64,000 nt of DNA from Prochlorococcus marinus str. AS9601 (GCF_000015645.1 NC_008816.1:434001-498000); one strand, 5' to 3'; shown: positions 37,263 through 47,476, numbered from the stretch's first letter. Numbers and translations: made by a program. Notes: generated by a model from the letters alone, not told the origin.

Positions 37263-38495
37263 ATGGATGATATTTTAATTGAATGTTCTCCAGGTATCTC
37301 TGGAGATATGTTGTTAGGAGCTTTTTATGATTTAGGAGTGCCTAAAAAAGTTATTGATCAGCCACTTATTGATCTTGGATTAAAGGATCTATATCAACTA
37401 GACTTTAAGGAATCAAAAAGTTGTTCAATCCGAGGCATCAAGGCAAAGGTTAATAATACTGACAGTAGTCCTATTAATAGAACTTGGAGAAGTATCAAAA
37501 AACTTATTTTAAATGGCGACTTAGAAGAGAAATTAAAAAAAATAATTTATGAAGTATTTGAATCTTTAGCAATTGCGGAAGGAAAAGTTCATGGCATTAA
37601 ATCTGATGAAGTTCATTTTCATGAAATTGGAGCTTTAGATTCATTGGTGGATATAATTGGAGTATGTGCTGCATTGAATTACTTAAATCCAAAAAGGGTT
37701 TATTGTAATCAACCAATGCTGGGGAAAGGTTTTGTTCAAACTGAACATGGTAAATTATCTGTTCCACCTCCTGCTGTAATAGAGCTAATAAGGCAAAAAA
37801 ATATCAAGGTTTTATCAAGCCTTAACTCAATAGAGGGTGAACTCTCAACACCAACTGGTATTGCTTTACTTGCTAACTTAGTCGATTATCTTGAACCTCC
37901 CTCAAAATATTCTATTAAATCCTATGGAGTCGGCATTGGTAATCTAAAATTTACATTCCCTAATTTGGTAAGAGTTTATAAAATTACTTCATTTGAGAAT
38001 TTTCCTATTAACGATAATGAACAAATTAGTCCAAAGTGTGAAGAGATATCTATTCAAGAAGCGTGGATTGATGACCAAACACCTGAAGATATATCTAATT
38101 TTGTGGAGAAACTTAGAATTGAGGGAGCTTACGACGTTTCCTATCAAGCTATCAATATGAAAAAAAATAGAATTGGATTTTCTATTCAAGTAATCTTGCC
38201 CATAGAGAAAAAAGAGTTTTTTAGGAGATTATGGTTTGATTATTCCAACACTATTGGGGTTCGTGAAAGGACCCAATCTAGATGGATATTACTTAGACGC
38301 AGAGGAGAATGTTCAACTACTTTTGGAAATATAAAAGTTAAACAAACTTTGAAACCAGATGGATCAATAATTACGAAACCAGAAAATGATGAGGTTTTGA
38401 GATTACAACTAGAGCATAAAATATCAACTTACGAAATAAGAACAATAATAAAAGAATCAGGTGAAAAATTTAAAGCATTTGAAAACTGGAAATGA
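37263..38495 (+). CDS. larC: LarC family protein (nickel-pincer cofactor, DUF111)
   Basis: 410 residues with the LarC N-terminus (ECSPGISGDMLLGAFYDLGV), the VHFHEIGALDSLVDIIG block and the TPTGIALLANL segment. LarC inserts nickel into the pincer cofactor of lactate racemase and some relatives. LarB and LarE, which make the pincer scaffold, are not in this window, so the substrate here is uncertain. A 4-base overlap couples it to the next membrane protein. Confidence 0.9.
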   Translation: MDDILIECSPGISGDMLLGAFYDLGVPKKVIDQPLIDLGLKDLYQLDFKESKSCSIRGIKAKVNNTDSSPINRTWRSIKKLILNGDLEEKLKKIIYEVFESLAIAEGKVHGIKSDEVHFHEIGALDSLVDIIGVCAALNYLNPKRVYCNQPMLGKGFVQTEHGKLSVPPPAVIELIRQKNIKVLSSLNSIEGELSTPTGIALLANLVDYLEPPSKYSIKSYGVGIGNLKFTFPNLVRVYKITSFENFPINDNEQISPKCEEISIQEAWIDDQTPEDISNFVEKLRIEGAYDVSYQAINMKKNRIGFSIQVILPIEKKEFFRRLWFDYSNTIGVRERTQSRWILLRRRGECSTTFGNIKVKQTLKPDGSIITKPENDEVLRLQLEHKISTYEIRTIIKESGEKFKAFENWK

Positions 38496-39448
38496 GATTT
38501 AATATAAGTAAGCAACAATATTTGAAATTCATTAAAAAAATTAATTTTGGTAATTTAAAGAGTATTTTCTTTATTTCAAGCTTGTTATATTTTTGCATCT
38601 ATTTTTTTGATAATATTGATCGAATTTCTTTTGATATTAATTTAGAAAGAAATGGAATTAATCTATTCTTATCATTTTTATTTTGTGTTTTAAGTATTTA
38701 CTTGAACGCTTATGCATGGAAATATATTGTTAAATGGTTCGGGAAAGAATTTAAAAGTAATAACCTAATCTCTTTTTATGTTTTAACTAATATTCTTAAA
38801 TATGTTCCAGGAGGGGTTTGGCATTTTGTTGAAAGATTTAATTTTATAAAAAAAATAAGTAATCCAAAGATTGCTTTATATTCGACGCTCATAGAACCTT
38901 ATTTTATGTTGAGTGGATCTTTTCTCTTGGCATCGGTTGGATTGATTTTTTCACCACTTTATTTTTTTTTAATTTCTCCTTTAGTATTCTTAAATAGGAA
39001 ATTAGTTTATCTTATTTTAAAAAGAATAGGGCTTCTTAAAGGAAAAGTATTTGAGGTTTTGAGACTTCCAAATTCAAAGGACCATTTTGCAGAGAGAATA
39101 AATATAATTTCTTTTTTCCCTACTAGAGCTTTATTACTTGAAATTGGTTTTGTTTTATCTAAATTTGTTGGTTTTTATATTTGCTTAAATGCCTTTTATA
39201 CAACTAATAATCTGAACATTATATTTTTATTGGTAATCTTTTCTTTGTCATGGTCTTTAGGCTTGGTAGTCCCAGCAGCTCCAGGAGGACTTGGGGTTTT
39301 TGAGGCTTGCCTCCTTTTATTTGTGGGCAAAAGTATTCCACAAAATGTAATTCTTATTAGCTTAGTTTATTATAGGGTTATATCTACCTCGGCAGATTTG
39401 TTCTTAAGCCTACCTTTCTTAATAAGAAAATTTTCTAAAAGAATTTAG
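38492..39448 (+). CDS. UPF0104 / flippase-like membrane protein
   Basis: 318 residues with about eight hydrophobic helices and motifs of the lysylphosphatidylglycerol synthase transmembrane (UPF0104) family: LKYVPGGVWHFVERF and the late PAAPGGLGVFEACLLLF. No synthase domain follows, so it is likely a flippase-type module. It starts inside the larC stop (4-base overlap). It overlaps the convergent ABC permease gene by 4 bases at its 3' end. Confidence 0.86.
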   Translation: MRFNISKQQYLKFIKKINFGNLKSIFFISSLLYFCIYFFDNIDRISFDINLERNGINLFLSFLFCVLSIYLNAYAWKYIVKWFGKEFKSNNLISFYVLTNILKYVPGGVWHFVERFNFIKKISNPKIALYSTLIEPYFMLSGSFLLASVGLIFSPLYFFLISPLVFLNRKLVYLILKRIGLLKGKVFEVLRLPNSKDHFAERINIISFFPTRALLLEIGFVLSKFVGFYICLNAFYTTNNLNIIFLLVIFSLSWSLGLVVPAAPGGLGVFEACLLLFVGKSIPQNVILISLVYYRVISTSADLFLSLPFLIRKFSKRI

Positions 39449-40983
39449 TTTTTTTTCTCTAAGCTTGGTATCAATGTAATTGATGCAATAAGGCCTAAAG
39501 TCATGATAAAAATGGCTGGTAATATCGCCTCTACCATTCTTTCATCTCCAGCATATTGATATATCCTCACAGATAATGTATCAAAATCAAATGGTCTCAA
39601 AATAAAAGTTATGGGTAATTCTTTTATCGTGTCTACAAAAACTAAAAGTGATCCTACAAATATTGGTCCTTGAAGAAGAGGTAGATGAATTCTTTTGATG
39701 ATTCCTGGCCAATTCTCTCCTAGTCCAAGTGCAGCTTCATCAATACTAGGAGAAATTCTCTCAAGACTTGAATCAATAGAACCCTTAGAAATAGTTAAAA
39801 ATCGAACAAGATAACCCCAAATCAGCAAGCAAATAGCAATGAAATTGAATTTTGAAGAAGAAATGCTTATTAAAGACAAAGCTAATACAGTACCCGGAAT
39901 TGCGTAACCTATTCCCGCAAGGTTTGTTATAAGTCCTAGTAATAAGCTTTTATTCGGACGTCTTGCTAAGGAAATTATTAAAGAGAATAACATCGTTATT
40001 AATGCTGTAAATAATCCTAGACTTATGGTCCTGAATGATAGGGTAAGTAATTCTATCGATAACCCTTTTTGAATTTGATCGATATTGAGCAGAACCCAAA
40101 AACATGGAATTCCAAAAGAGAAAATTGGAGGGAATAAAGATATTGTTATTGCTAAAAAAGCTCTTGTTTTTTTTAATTCCCACCCTTGAGAATCTTTTGA
40201 TGCAGGATTTTCACTCCACCTCTTTGATTTTCTTCGCGAGATTTTTTCAAAAATAATTAAAGTAAAAATTATTAATAAAGCTACCAAAGATAGTCCAATA
40301 GCACTTTTTGGATTACCCTCAATTATCCAATTTTCGGCTATACCTGTAGAAATACTTGGAATATTTAATAAAGCAAATGTACCTAACTCATTCATTACTT
40401 CCATACACATTAAACTTATCCCTGTTATTAGTGCTGGTAACGCCATTGGAAAAGCGATTTTAAAGAAGCTCCTCCATGGCCCAACTCCTAGTCCTCTACT
40501 AGCATTGATTTGATTAACTCCAAATTTATTAAAACTTTCGTTAGCAAGAATGAATACATATGGATAAGTAGAAATTGAAAGTATTAATACGCCCCACCAT
40601 AAACCGGTTACTTGATACCCAAAAATACTTCCTAAATCCTGCAAAACAGCTGTCATTAGGTATGCTGGGGCGGCTAGTGGAATGAGTTGACAAATACGGA
40701 GAACTTTTCTGAACTTAAAATCACAATTTGAAAGTAACCATCCATTTAAAGTGCCTAATCCTCCTCCAAAAAAACTTGTTAGTACTAAAACTTTTAAAGT
40801 TTCTAATATCTCTTCTGCCCCAGCAATACCTAATGAAAAATTACCACTTACAACATATTGAACTCCTTCAAGAAGAAAATTGGAAATTGGAATGATTACT
40901 AAAAATGCGACAATAAACGAAGTAAAATAAAAAAGTTTTAATTCGGTTAATGCTTTTTTAAATCCTTTAATAAGTATTTTCAA
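39445..40983 (-). CDS. two-domain iron-type ABC transporter permease
   Basis: 512 residues holding two binding-protein-dependent permease domains in one chain, as in FutB/FbpB ferric iron permeases. Two EAA-type loops are visible: NASRGLGVGPWRSFFKIAFP in the first half and DEAALGLGENWPGIIKRIHLP in the second, with about twelve helices. TTG start at 40983. The ATPase and binding protein are not adjacent. Ferric iron is the likely substrate; thiamine or other substrates of the same family are possible. Confidence 0.88.
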   Translation of the reverse strand: MKILIKGFKKALTELKLFYFTSFIVAFLVIIPISNFLLEGVQYVVSGNFSLGIAGAEEILETLKVLVLTSFFGGGLGTLNGWLLSNCDFKFRKVLRICQLIPLAAPAYLMTAVLQDLGSIFGYQVTGLWWGVLILSISTYPYVFILANESFNKFGVNQINASRGLGVGPWRSFFKIAFPMALPALITGISLMCMEVMNELGTFALLNIPSISTGIAENWIIEGNPKSAIGLSLVALLIIFTLIIFEKISRRKSKRWSENPASKDSQGWELKKTRAFLAITISLFPPIFSFGIPCFWVLLNIDQIQKGLSIELLTLSFRTISLGLFTALITMLFSLIISLARRPNKSLLLGLITNLAGIGYAIPGTVLALSLISISSSKFNFIAICLLIWGYLVRFLTISKGSIDSSLERISPSIDEAALGLGENWPGIIKRIHLPLLQGPIFVGSLLVFVDTIKELPITFILRPFDFDTLSVRIYQYAGDERMVEAILPAIFIMTLGLIASITLIPSLEKKN

Positions 40984-41009
40984 AAAATAATTAAATCCTA
41001 ATATGAACT

Positions 41010-42161
41010 CTAATCTGAATTAAATCTACATGATGACAGTTGATTTTTAATAGTTTGGTGATCTAAGTTTTTCCCAATTAATACTATCTTGTTAGATTTT
41101 TCTTTTGTCCATTCCTCATCATCTAGAGAAAACCGCTTTCCAGATAGGTGAAAAATGTGTTTTCTTTCACTTTCCATAAACCATAATATTCCTTTTGCTC
41201 TAAATACATTTTCTGAGATTTGATTATCTAAGAAATATTGAAACTTCCTTAAAGAAAATGGTTCAAATGTCTCATATGAAACTGAGGTAAAACCCTCGAT
41301 ATTATTGATCAAATCGTGGGAATGAGAAGAGTGATCGTGGGAATGAGAAGAGTGATCGTGGGAATGAGAAGAGTGATCGTGGGAATGAGAAGAGTGATCG
41401 TGGGAATGAGAAGAGTGATCGTGGGAATGAGAAGAGTGATCGTGGGAATGAGAAGAGTGATCGTGGGAATGAGAAGAGTGATCGTGGGAATGAGAAGAGT
41501 GATCGTGGGAATTTTGTTCTATATTTTTTTTATTTTTCTCGAATTCAAAAGTATCCGTCTCAAATAGACCCACGCTCATTATTGTATGTAATGCAACTTC
41601 ACTATTAGTTGATCTCAAAATCCTTGGTTCTTTTTTTATTTTATTTATAAACTCTTCTATTTTCTTTAATTGTTTTTCATTTACTAAATCAGATTTATTA
41701 AGAAGAAGGATATCTCCGTATAAAATTTGAGAATAGGCGATACTTGTATTATTAATTTCAAAATCAAAATTTTCGCCATCAATGACAGTGATTATCGAAT
41801 CTAATCTTACTTTTTCTCTAAGATCACCAGCCGCAAAAGTCATGGCTACTGGTAATGGATCTGCTAATCCAGTTGTTTCAACAATCAAATAGTCTAATTT
41901 TTCAGCTCTTTCTAAAACTTTGGATACGGTATTTAATAACTCGCCATTGATAGAGCAACATATACATCCATTATTTAATTCGATCATATCTTCTGAGCCT
42001 TCTATTATTAAGTCATTATCTATTCCGATTTCTCCAAATTCGTTGACTAGAACAGCTGTTTTAATACCAACTTGATTTTTTAAAATATGATTTAGTAGTG
42101 TAGTTTTGCCAGAACCTAAAAATCCACTAATAATTGTAACTGGCAATAAATTTTTAGACAT
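41010..42161 (-). CDS. COG0523 GTPase (CobW/ZNG1-like) with His-rich repeat
   Basis: Metal-handling GTPase: Walker A GFLGSGKT at 13-20, metal-binding CxCC-type GCICCSING, VETTGLADP switch and LNKSDLV, plus a C-terminal CobW-C domain (ESERKHIFHLSGKRFS). Between the domains lie nine exact SHDHSSH units giving over thirty His. CobW, zinc (ZNG1) and other COG0523 roles cannot be separated by sequence; the His tract points to buffering of Zn, Ni, Co or Cu. A 29-base gap separates it from the pterin dehydratase upstream. Confidence 0.93.
   Translation of the reverse strand: MSKNLLPVTIISGFLGSGKTTLLNHILKNQVGIKTAVLVNEFGEIGIDNDLIIEGSEDMIELNNGCICCSINGELLNTVSKVLERAEKLDYLIVETTGLADPLPVAMTFAAGDLREKVRLDSIITVIDGENFDFEINNTSIAYSQILYGDILLLNKSDLVNEKQLKKIEEFINKIKKEPRILRSTNSEVALHTIMSVGLFETDTFEFEKNKKNIEQNSHDHSSHSHDHSSHSHDHSSHSHDHSSHSHDHSSHSHDHSSHSHDHSSHSHDHSSHSHDHSSHSHDLINNIEGFTSVSYETFEPFSLRKFQYFLDNQISENVFRAKGILWFMESERKHIFHLSGKRFSLDDEEWTKEKSNKIVLIGKNLDHQTIKNQLSSCRFNSD
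41314..41511 (-). repeat. 21-bp tandem repeat encoding SHDHSSH (9 copies)
   Basis: Nine identical 21-base units (41314-41502) plus nine bases of a tenth, in frame in the COG0523 GTPase. No base differences are seen between copies. Each unit adds seven residues including three His and one Asp. The absence of third-position divergence implies recent expansion or ongoing length change by slippage or unequal recombination. Confidence 0.96.
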
Positions 42162-42190
42162 TTTGAATAGTTGAAAACAAGTTTATATTT

Positions 42191-42481
42191 TTATTGATCG
42201 AAAATTTTGTTGATTTCCGAAGCTAATGTTTGATCCAGATTCGTAATACCTCCCAGATCATGTGTATTTAATTTAATTATTACTTTTGCATAAACATTCT
42301 CCCAGTTAGGATGATGATTATATTTTTCACAGATTAAAGCAACCTTAGTCATAAAAGCAAAGGCTTCAATAAAATTAGCGAAGTTAAATTCTCTTTGGAT
42401 TTGTTTAGATTTAATTTCCCAGCCAGGTATTTTGACAACTAATTCATTCAATTCTTCATCTTGCAAAATGTAGGGTTCCAT
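42191..42481 (-). CDS. 4a-hydroxytetrahydrobiopterin dehydratase (PCD/DCoH)
   Basis: 96 residues with the family core CEKYNHHPNWENVYAKV and LNTHDLGGIT, which supply the catalytic His residues (HHP, and H in THD). Recycles pterin cofactor after aromatic hydroxylation; many bacteria without such hydroxylases keep it for other reasons, and in some lineages a related role in folate or RuBisCO assembly has been proposed. The ATG lies 29 bases upstream of the GTPase. Confidence 0.92.
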   Translation of the reverse strand: MEPYILQDEELNELVVKIPGWEIKSKQIQREFNFANFIEAFAFMTKVALICEKYNHHPNWENVYAKVIIKLNTHDLGGITNLDQTLASEINKIFDQ

Positions 42482-42517
42482 TAAATAAGAAATCTGACTT
42501 ATTACATTATAAATATC

Positions 42518-42973
42518 TTACGTTTTCTCACCAATTATATGTACATTAATGATTCTTTCTTTTTGATCAAATCGATGTTCCCATAAATAAACTGCTTGCC
42601 ATGTGCCAAGCATAATTTTACCGTCTTGAAAACTCAAAGATAAACAAGTGTTTGTTAGGGATGTTTTAATATGTGCTGGCATATCGTCAGCCCCTTCTTG
42701 ATAATGTTTATAGGATATTTCTTCTCTATTTTTTGATAAGGTTAAGTAGGAATTATAGGGGACTATAGATTGCATATACTTTTTTAGGTCCCTCAGTACA
42801 TTGGGATCTGCGTTCTCATTAATAGTTAAACTGCAACTTGTATGAAGTGAAGTTAAATTTAAAATTCCGGAATGAAAATTATTTTTTTCAACACATAAAT
42901 TTAAATCATATGTGATATCAATAAAACCCTCGCCATTGGTTATGAATTTTAATTTTGAAAATATTTGTTCCAT
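42518..42973 (-). CDS. UPF0047 / YjbQ family protein
   Basis: 151 residues with family motifs: GILNLTSLHTSCSLTINENADPNVLRDL (split at LHTSC), DDMPAHIKTSLTN and LGTWQAVYLWEHR. Some members have weak thiamine-phosphate synthase activity in vitro; the physiological role is uncertain. It is 36 bases upstream of the pterin dehydratase on the same strand, and diverges from the frameshifted carboxypeptidase. Confidence 0.9.
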   Translation of the reverse strand: MEQIFSKLKFITNGEGFIDITYDLNLCVEKNNFHSGILNLTSLHTSCSLTINENADPNVLRDLKKYMQSIVPYNSYLTLSKNREEISYKHYQEGADDMPAHIKTSLTNTCLSLSFQDGKIMLGTWQAVYLWEHRFDQKERIINVHIIGEKT

Positions 42974-43081
42974 ATAAGTTAAAACTTAATTAATCGATAT
43001 CCTATTATGGATAAAGATACATGTTTTACTGCAGACATTAAAATTTTTATCTTAAGATAAATTTAATTTCCATTTAAATCT

Positions 43082-44586
43082 TTGGCTGATACTCATTGGA
43101 ATAAACTAGGTGCTTACCTTAAAGAAACACAAATATTAGGTTCAATCCAAAATACACTTTATTGGGATCAGAATACTGGAATGCCAAAGAAAGGTGCTTC
43201 TTGGAGGTCTGAACAACTTACTTATATTGCAAAAGTATTGCACGAAAGAAATTCTTCCGAGGAATTTTCTAATTTAATACAATCTGCTAAAAATGAACTA
43301 GCAGATATTGAACGAAATCCGATAATCAACTTCTCATAAAAGATAAAGAAAGAAATATTAGTCTTTTATTGAAGGAATTTAATAGAGAAAGAAATTTAGA
43401 TCCTAAATTAGTTGAGTCTCTAGCAAAGGCAAAATCTAAAGGGTATGAAAGCTGGCAAGAAGCTAAGGAAAAATCAGATTTTAAAATTTTTCTCCCTTTC
43501 TTTAAAGAATTAGTTAAATTGCGGATTGAAGAGGCAAAACAAACATCAGATCAATATTCACCATGGGAAACTTTAGCCCAACCCTTTGAGCCTGAATTAA
43601 CTTTAAAGTGGCTGAATAAAATGTTTCAGCCTTTGAAAGAAACTCTCCCAGAGTTGATTAGAGTTATTAATAAATCTAAGAAATATCATTGGGATTTGAG
43701 TCCAGAATCTCAACATAATTTATGTACTCAATTACTTGATGAGTTTGGCAGAGATAAAGATCTAGTTGTTGTTGGTAAATCTCCCCATCCTTTTTCGATT
43801 ACATTAGGGCCTAATGATTACAGGATTACTACAAGAATTGTTGAAGGTGAACCATTATCAAGTTTTTTAGCAACTGCGCATGAGTGGGGGCATTCTATTT
43901 ATGAGCAGGGTTTGCCATCTCAAAGTCATCAATGGTTTGCTTGGCCTTTAGGTCAAGCAACCTCTATGGGTATTCATGAAAGTCAATCTTTATTTTGGGA
44001 AAATAGAATAGTAAAATCTAAATCTTTTTCAAAAAGATTTTTTAACAAATTTGTTTCGGCTGGATGTTCTCTTGATAATTATTTAGAGCTATGGAAATCG
44101 ATTAATCATTTGGAAGCAGGATTAAATAGGGTTGAAGCGGATGAATTGACTTATGGCTTACACATATTAATAAGAACCGAACTTGAAATAGATTTAATTG
44201 AAAGAGGGTTACCTGCTGAAGATATTCCAACAGAATGGAATAAAAGATATGATGAATTCCTAGGAATTAGACCATCTAATGATTCAGAAGGTTGTCTTCA
44301 AGATGTTCATTGGAGTGAGGGGGCGTTTGGATATTTCCCCTCATATTTGTTAGGACATGTTATAAGTGCGCAAATATCTTCTCAAATGGAAAGAGACATA
44401 GGTTTGATTGACAACTTAATTGAAAATGGTGAATATCAAAAGATCATCTTTTGGTTAAAAAATAATATACATAAATATGGCAGATCAGTTAATTGTATGC
44501 AGTTGGTAAGAGCTGTAACTAATGAAGAACTATCGCCAAACTATTTTATTAATCATTTAAGGTCTAAAATAAATGATTTTTGCTGA
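43082..44586 (+). pseudogene. carboxypeptidase Taq (M32), disrupted by a frameshift
   Basis: Metallocarboxypeptidase of family M32. A first segment (TTG at 43082, 85 residues, stop at 43337-43339) carries the M32 N-terminus (GAYLKETQILGSIQNTLYWD, TGMPKKGASWRSEQL). The rest reads in another frame from 43309 to 44586 and includes the zinc site AHEWGHSIYEQG. The switch lies at 43309-43339; restoring one base would join ...IERN to DNQLLIKDKERN and give about 500 residues, the normal size. Either a real disruption or a sequencing error. The zinc motif and downstream frame are otherwise intact. Confidence 0.87.
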
Positions 44587-44649
44587 AACATTACTTTTGA
44601 AGAATTTGGTTAGGTGTAAGGATGTAAGATAAATAAAAATAATTTCCTG

Positions 44650-45237
44650 ATGGCAAATCTAAATCAGCCCCCAAGCAGGGTTACTCCAAATTTATTGCAC
44701 ATACTAAATGCTTTCACTGATAGCTCAAATACAATAATAAACACTATTGTTGAATTGAACTCTAATACCATAAATAAATATGAATTAATTACAGAAACGG
44801 GCCATCTTAAACTTGATAGGGTAGGTTATTCATCACTTGCGTATCCTTTTGCTTATGGATGTATTCCAAGGACATGGGATGAAGATGGAGATCCGCTTGA
44901 TGTAGAAATTGTTGGGGTAACTGAGCCATTGATACCCGGATCTATTGTGGAAGCAAGGATTATTGGGGTGATGAAATTTGATGATGGTGGAGAGGTCGAT
45001 GATAAGGTAATAGCGGTTCTAGCAGATGATAAAAGAATGGATCATATCTCAAGTTATGAAGACCTTGGAGATCATTGGTTAAAAGAAACAAAGTATTATT
45101 GGGAGCACTACAAAGATCTAAAAAAACCAGGAACATGTACTGTCAATGGTTTTTTTGGGATAGAAGAAGCTGTTAAAGTGATTAAAGATTGTGAAGAGAG
45201 ATACAAAATAGAAATTGATCCTAAATTAGTAAATTAA
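44650..45237 (+). CDS. ppa: inorganic pyrophosphatase, family I (complete active site)
   Basis: Hydrolyses PPi and so pulls biosynthetic reactions forward. 195 residues with every E. coli PPase active-site residue in place: K43 and E45 (NKYEL), R57, Y65 and Y69, D79-x-D81-xx-D84 (DGDPLD), D112, D117, K119, and Y154-K155 (EHYKDL). It has about 20 extra N-terminal residues. It differs much from the second pyrophosphatase at 59975 and looks like a different lineage. It ends in a hairpin and converges on hemC. Confidence 0.93.
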   Translation: MANLNQPPSRVTPNLLHILNAFTDSSNTIINTIVELNSNTINKYELITETGHLKLDRVGYSSLAYPFAYGCIPRTWDEDGDPLDVEIVGVTEPLIPGSIVEARIIGVMKFDDGGEVDDKVIAVLADDKRMDHISSYEDLGDHWLKETKYYWEHYKDLKKPGTCTVNGFFGIEEAVKVIKDCEERYKIEIDPKLVN

Positions 45238-45244
45238 CTAATTT
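45223..45244 (+). terminator. hairpin terminator after the first ppa
   Basis: Inverted repeat AAATTAGT / ACTAATTT (8 bp) with a 6-base loop spans the stop codon and is followed by TATTTTT. It overlaps the hemC stop and could affect both strands. Confidence 0.5.
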
Positions 45245-46194
45245 TATTTTTCTCTAAATTTTTTAAATATTTCGCTTAGTATTTCTTCGGCACCTTGCTG
45301 CTTTAATTTTTTAGCTAGTTCTTTGCCTACTTCTTCGGGATCATTAATATCGCCAATATATTGATCTTTAATAAGCCTTTCTCCATCAAGAGATGCAACC
45401 ATACCAGTAAGGCAAAGTTGTTCATTTTGAATTTTACTATTCACACCTATTGGGACTTGGCATCCACCTTCAAGCTCTCTTAAAAAAGCCCTTTCTGCTA
45501 GACATCTTTGACAGGTGGGTTTATCTTCTAAGATACTTATAATTTCTAAAACTTTTTTATCATCAGATTTACATTCAATGCCTAGTGCTCCTTGGCCAAC
45601 GGCATGAAGGGAAACTTCACTTGGGATAATCTGGTGAATTCTTGATTCAAAGCCTAATCTCTTTAAACCAGCGGCCGCAAGAATTATACAATCAAATTCT
45701 CCTGCATCTAATTTTTCAATTCTTGTAATAACATTTCCCCTGATATCTTTGAAAACAAGATGTGGGTACTTATTTCTTAATTGTGCAAGTCTTCTTAGAG
45801 AGCTTGTTCCAACAATCGAACCTTCAGGTAAGTTTTCTAATTTATAACAGTCATTTTTCTTGTTTACTACTAAAGCATCTGCAGGATCCTCCCTTTTTGT
45901 AATGCATCCTAATTTAAGTCCATTAGGCAAATTGGTTGGTAAATCTTTTAGAGAATGTACTGCTATATCTGCATGGCCTACGAGCATTTGTGCTTCAAGC
46001 TCTTTTGTAAATAAGCCTTTGTCGCCTATTTTTGCTAAGGCTACATCAAGGATTTTGTCACCTTGAGTTGCCATGGCTTCTATAGATACCTCTAAATTGG
46101 GAATATTTTTTTCTAGTTGATCTTTAACCCATAAAGTTTGAACCATTGCTAGCTTACTTCTTCTACTAGCTATTTTTAGCTTAAAATTAGTCAT
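45244..46194 (-). CDS. hemC: porphobilinogen deaminase (hydroxymethylbilane synthase)
   Basis: Polymerises four porphobilinogens to hydroxymethylbilane in tetrapyrrole synthesis. Seen: N-terminal [19 protein letters not shown] with the catalytic Asp (D84), [11 protein letters not shown], and the dipyrromethane-cofactor Cys C245 in [10 protein letters not shown]. 316 residues is standard. With hemL it belongs to the same pathway but lies about 10 kb away. The rpoD gene lies 97 bases upstream on the same strand. Confidence 0.97.
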   Translation of the reverse strand: MTNFKLKIASRRSKLAMVQTLWVKDQLEKNIPNLEVSIEAMATQGDKILDVALAKIGDKGLFTKELEAQMLVGHADIAVHSLKDLPTNLPNGLKLGCITKREDPADALVVNKKNDCYKLENLPEGSIVGTSSLRRLAQLRNKYPHLVFKDIRGNVITRIEKLDAGEFDCIILAAAGLKRLGFESRIHQIIPSEVSLHAVGQGALGIECKSDDKKVLEIISILEDKPTCQRCLAERAFLRELEGGCQVPIGVNSKIQNEQLCLTGMVASLDGERLIKDQYIGDINDPEEVGKELAKKLKQQGAEEILSEIFKKFREK

Positions 46195-46291
46195 TAAATA
46201 TTATTTTGAGTTTGAATTAAAAATTAAGTCGAATTTATTTTAAGCTATTATTTTGCCAGTTTTTAAAGCTAATTATTATACTTAACTTTTT

Positions 46292-47476
46292 TTATTTTAT
46301 ATATTCTTTTAAAACCCCATTTCGATTTGGATGTCTAAGTTTTCTTAGAGCTTTTGCCTCTATTTGTCTAATTCTTTCTCTCGTCACATCAAAAATCTGG
46401 CCAATTTCTTCAAGAGTTTTCATTCTTCCATCGTCAATTCCATATCTCAATCTGAGAACATCTCTTTCTCTTGGACTAAGAGTGGCTAATACTCCTTCCA
46501 AATCTTCTCTTAGTAAAGTTTTGGAAACATCTTGCTCTGGATTTTCTATATCAGCCTCTATAAAGTCCCCTAGTCTTGAGTCTTCTTCTTTCCCTATTGG
46601 AGTTTCTAAAGAAATAGGAAGTTGCGCACTTTTAGCTATAAATCTTAATTTTTCGATTGTCATTTCCATACTCTCAGCGATTTCTTCTTCACTAGGTTTC
46701 CTGCCAAATTCTTGGCTAAGAACTTTTGTGGTTTTTTTAATTCTGGATATTGTCTCGTATAAGTGAACTGGCAATCTAATAGTTCTACTTTGATCCGCAA
46801 TTGCTCTTGTAATTGCTTGGCGAATCCACCAAGTTGCATATGTAGAGAACTTATAACCTTTTTCATGGTCGAATTTTTCTGCTGCCCTAATTAAACCCAA
46901 ACTTCCTTCTTGGATTAAATCTTGAAATGATAAACCTCTGTTCATATATTTTTTAGCAATGGAAACAACTAATCTTAAATTTGATTGAACCATTTTTTCT
47001 TTAGCTCTCCGCCCTAAGAGAAGCCTTCTTCTAAATTTGGCAAGAGGCATATCTATTAACTCGGCCCATTCTCTTACAGATGGGAAATGTCCTTTTTCTG
47101 ACTCATATTGAGTTGCTAGCTCTTCTAATTGGAGTAAGTCAGCAATTTTTCTTGCAAGCTCAATTTCTTCATCTGGTCTTAAAAGTCTAATTCTTCCAAT
47201 TTCTTGGAGATAAACTCTTATTGAATCTTCAGTGTAGATACCCTTTGGCCCAAGTTTTATATTCCCTAGCCCTTTATCTTCTTCTTCAGAATCACTAAAT
47301 TCATTATTGTTATTTTCAATATTGCTTTCGTTTGACTCAGAAGATGTCTGTAAAGTTTGATTATTTTTATTAATATCTTCTTCAACTACTGTTTCTAAAT
47401 TTGTATTCATTTTTTTATTGATCTTTTTTTTTGAACTAGGCTTGGAATTCTTTGATTCTGCTGCTACTGGACACAT
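46292..47476 (-). CDS. rpoD: principal RNA polymerase sigma factor (sigma-70)
   Basis: 394 residues with regions 1.2 ([16 protein letters not shown]), 2 ([21 protein letters not shown] then [14 protein letters not shown]), 3 ([14 protein letters not shown]) and 4.2 ([21 protein letters not shown]). The Lys/Ser/Asn-rich N-terminal 75 residues are low complexity. The sequence is that of a group 1 sigma factor, though group 2 paralogs of cyanobacteria are close; the long region 1 and gene context favour the principal one. The 320 bases upstream hold a candidate ncRNA. Confidence 0.93.
   Translation of the reverse strand: MCPVAAESKNSKPSSKKKINKKMNTNLETVVEEDINKNNQTLQTSSESNESNIENNNNEFSDSEEEDKGLGNIKLGPKGIYTEDSIRVYLQEIGRIRLLRPDEEIELARKIADLLQLEELATQYESEKGHFPSVREWAELIDMPLAKFRRRLLLGRRAKEKMVQSNLRLVVSIAKKYMNRGLSFQDLIQEGSLGLIRAAEKFDHEKGYKFSTYATWWIRQAITRAIADQSRTIRLPVHLYETISRIKKTTKVLSQEFGRKPSEEEIAESMEMTIEKLRFIAKSAQLPISLETPIGKEEDSRLGDFIEADIENPEQDVSKTLLREDLEGVLATLSPRERDVLRLRYGIDDGRMKTLEEIGQIFDVTRERIRQIEAKALRKLRHPNRNGVLKEYIK

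Noticed and set aside
41314-41511. Regular 21-base repeats that resemble a CRISPR array
   Set aside because: The repeats are contiguous with no spacers, keep the reading frame of the GTPase and encode SHDHSSH. The plus-strand ORF they create (41316-41567) is an antisense shadow.
43309-43339. Programmed ribosomal frameshift in the M32 gene
   Set aside because: No slippery heptamer such as A-AAA-AAG or evident downstream pseudoknot is visible at the switch point; a plain indel is simpler.
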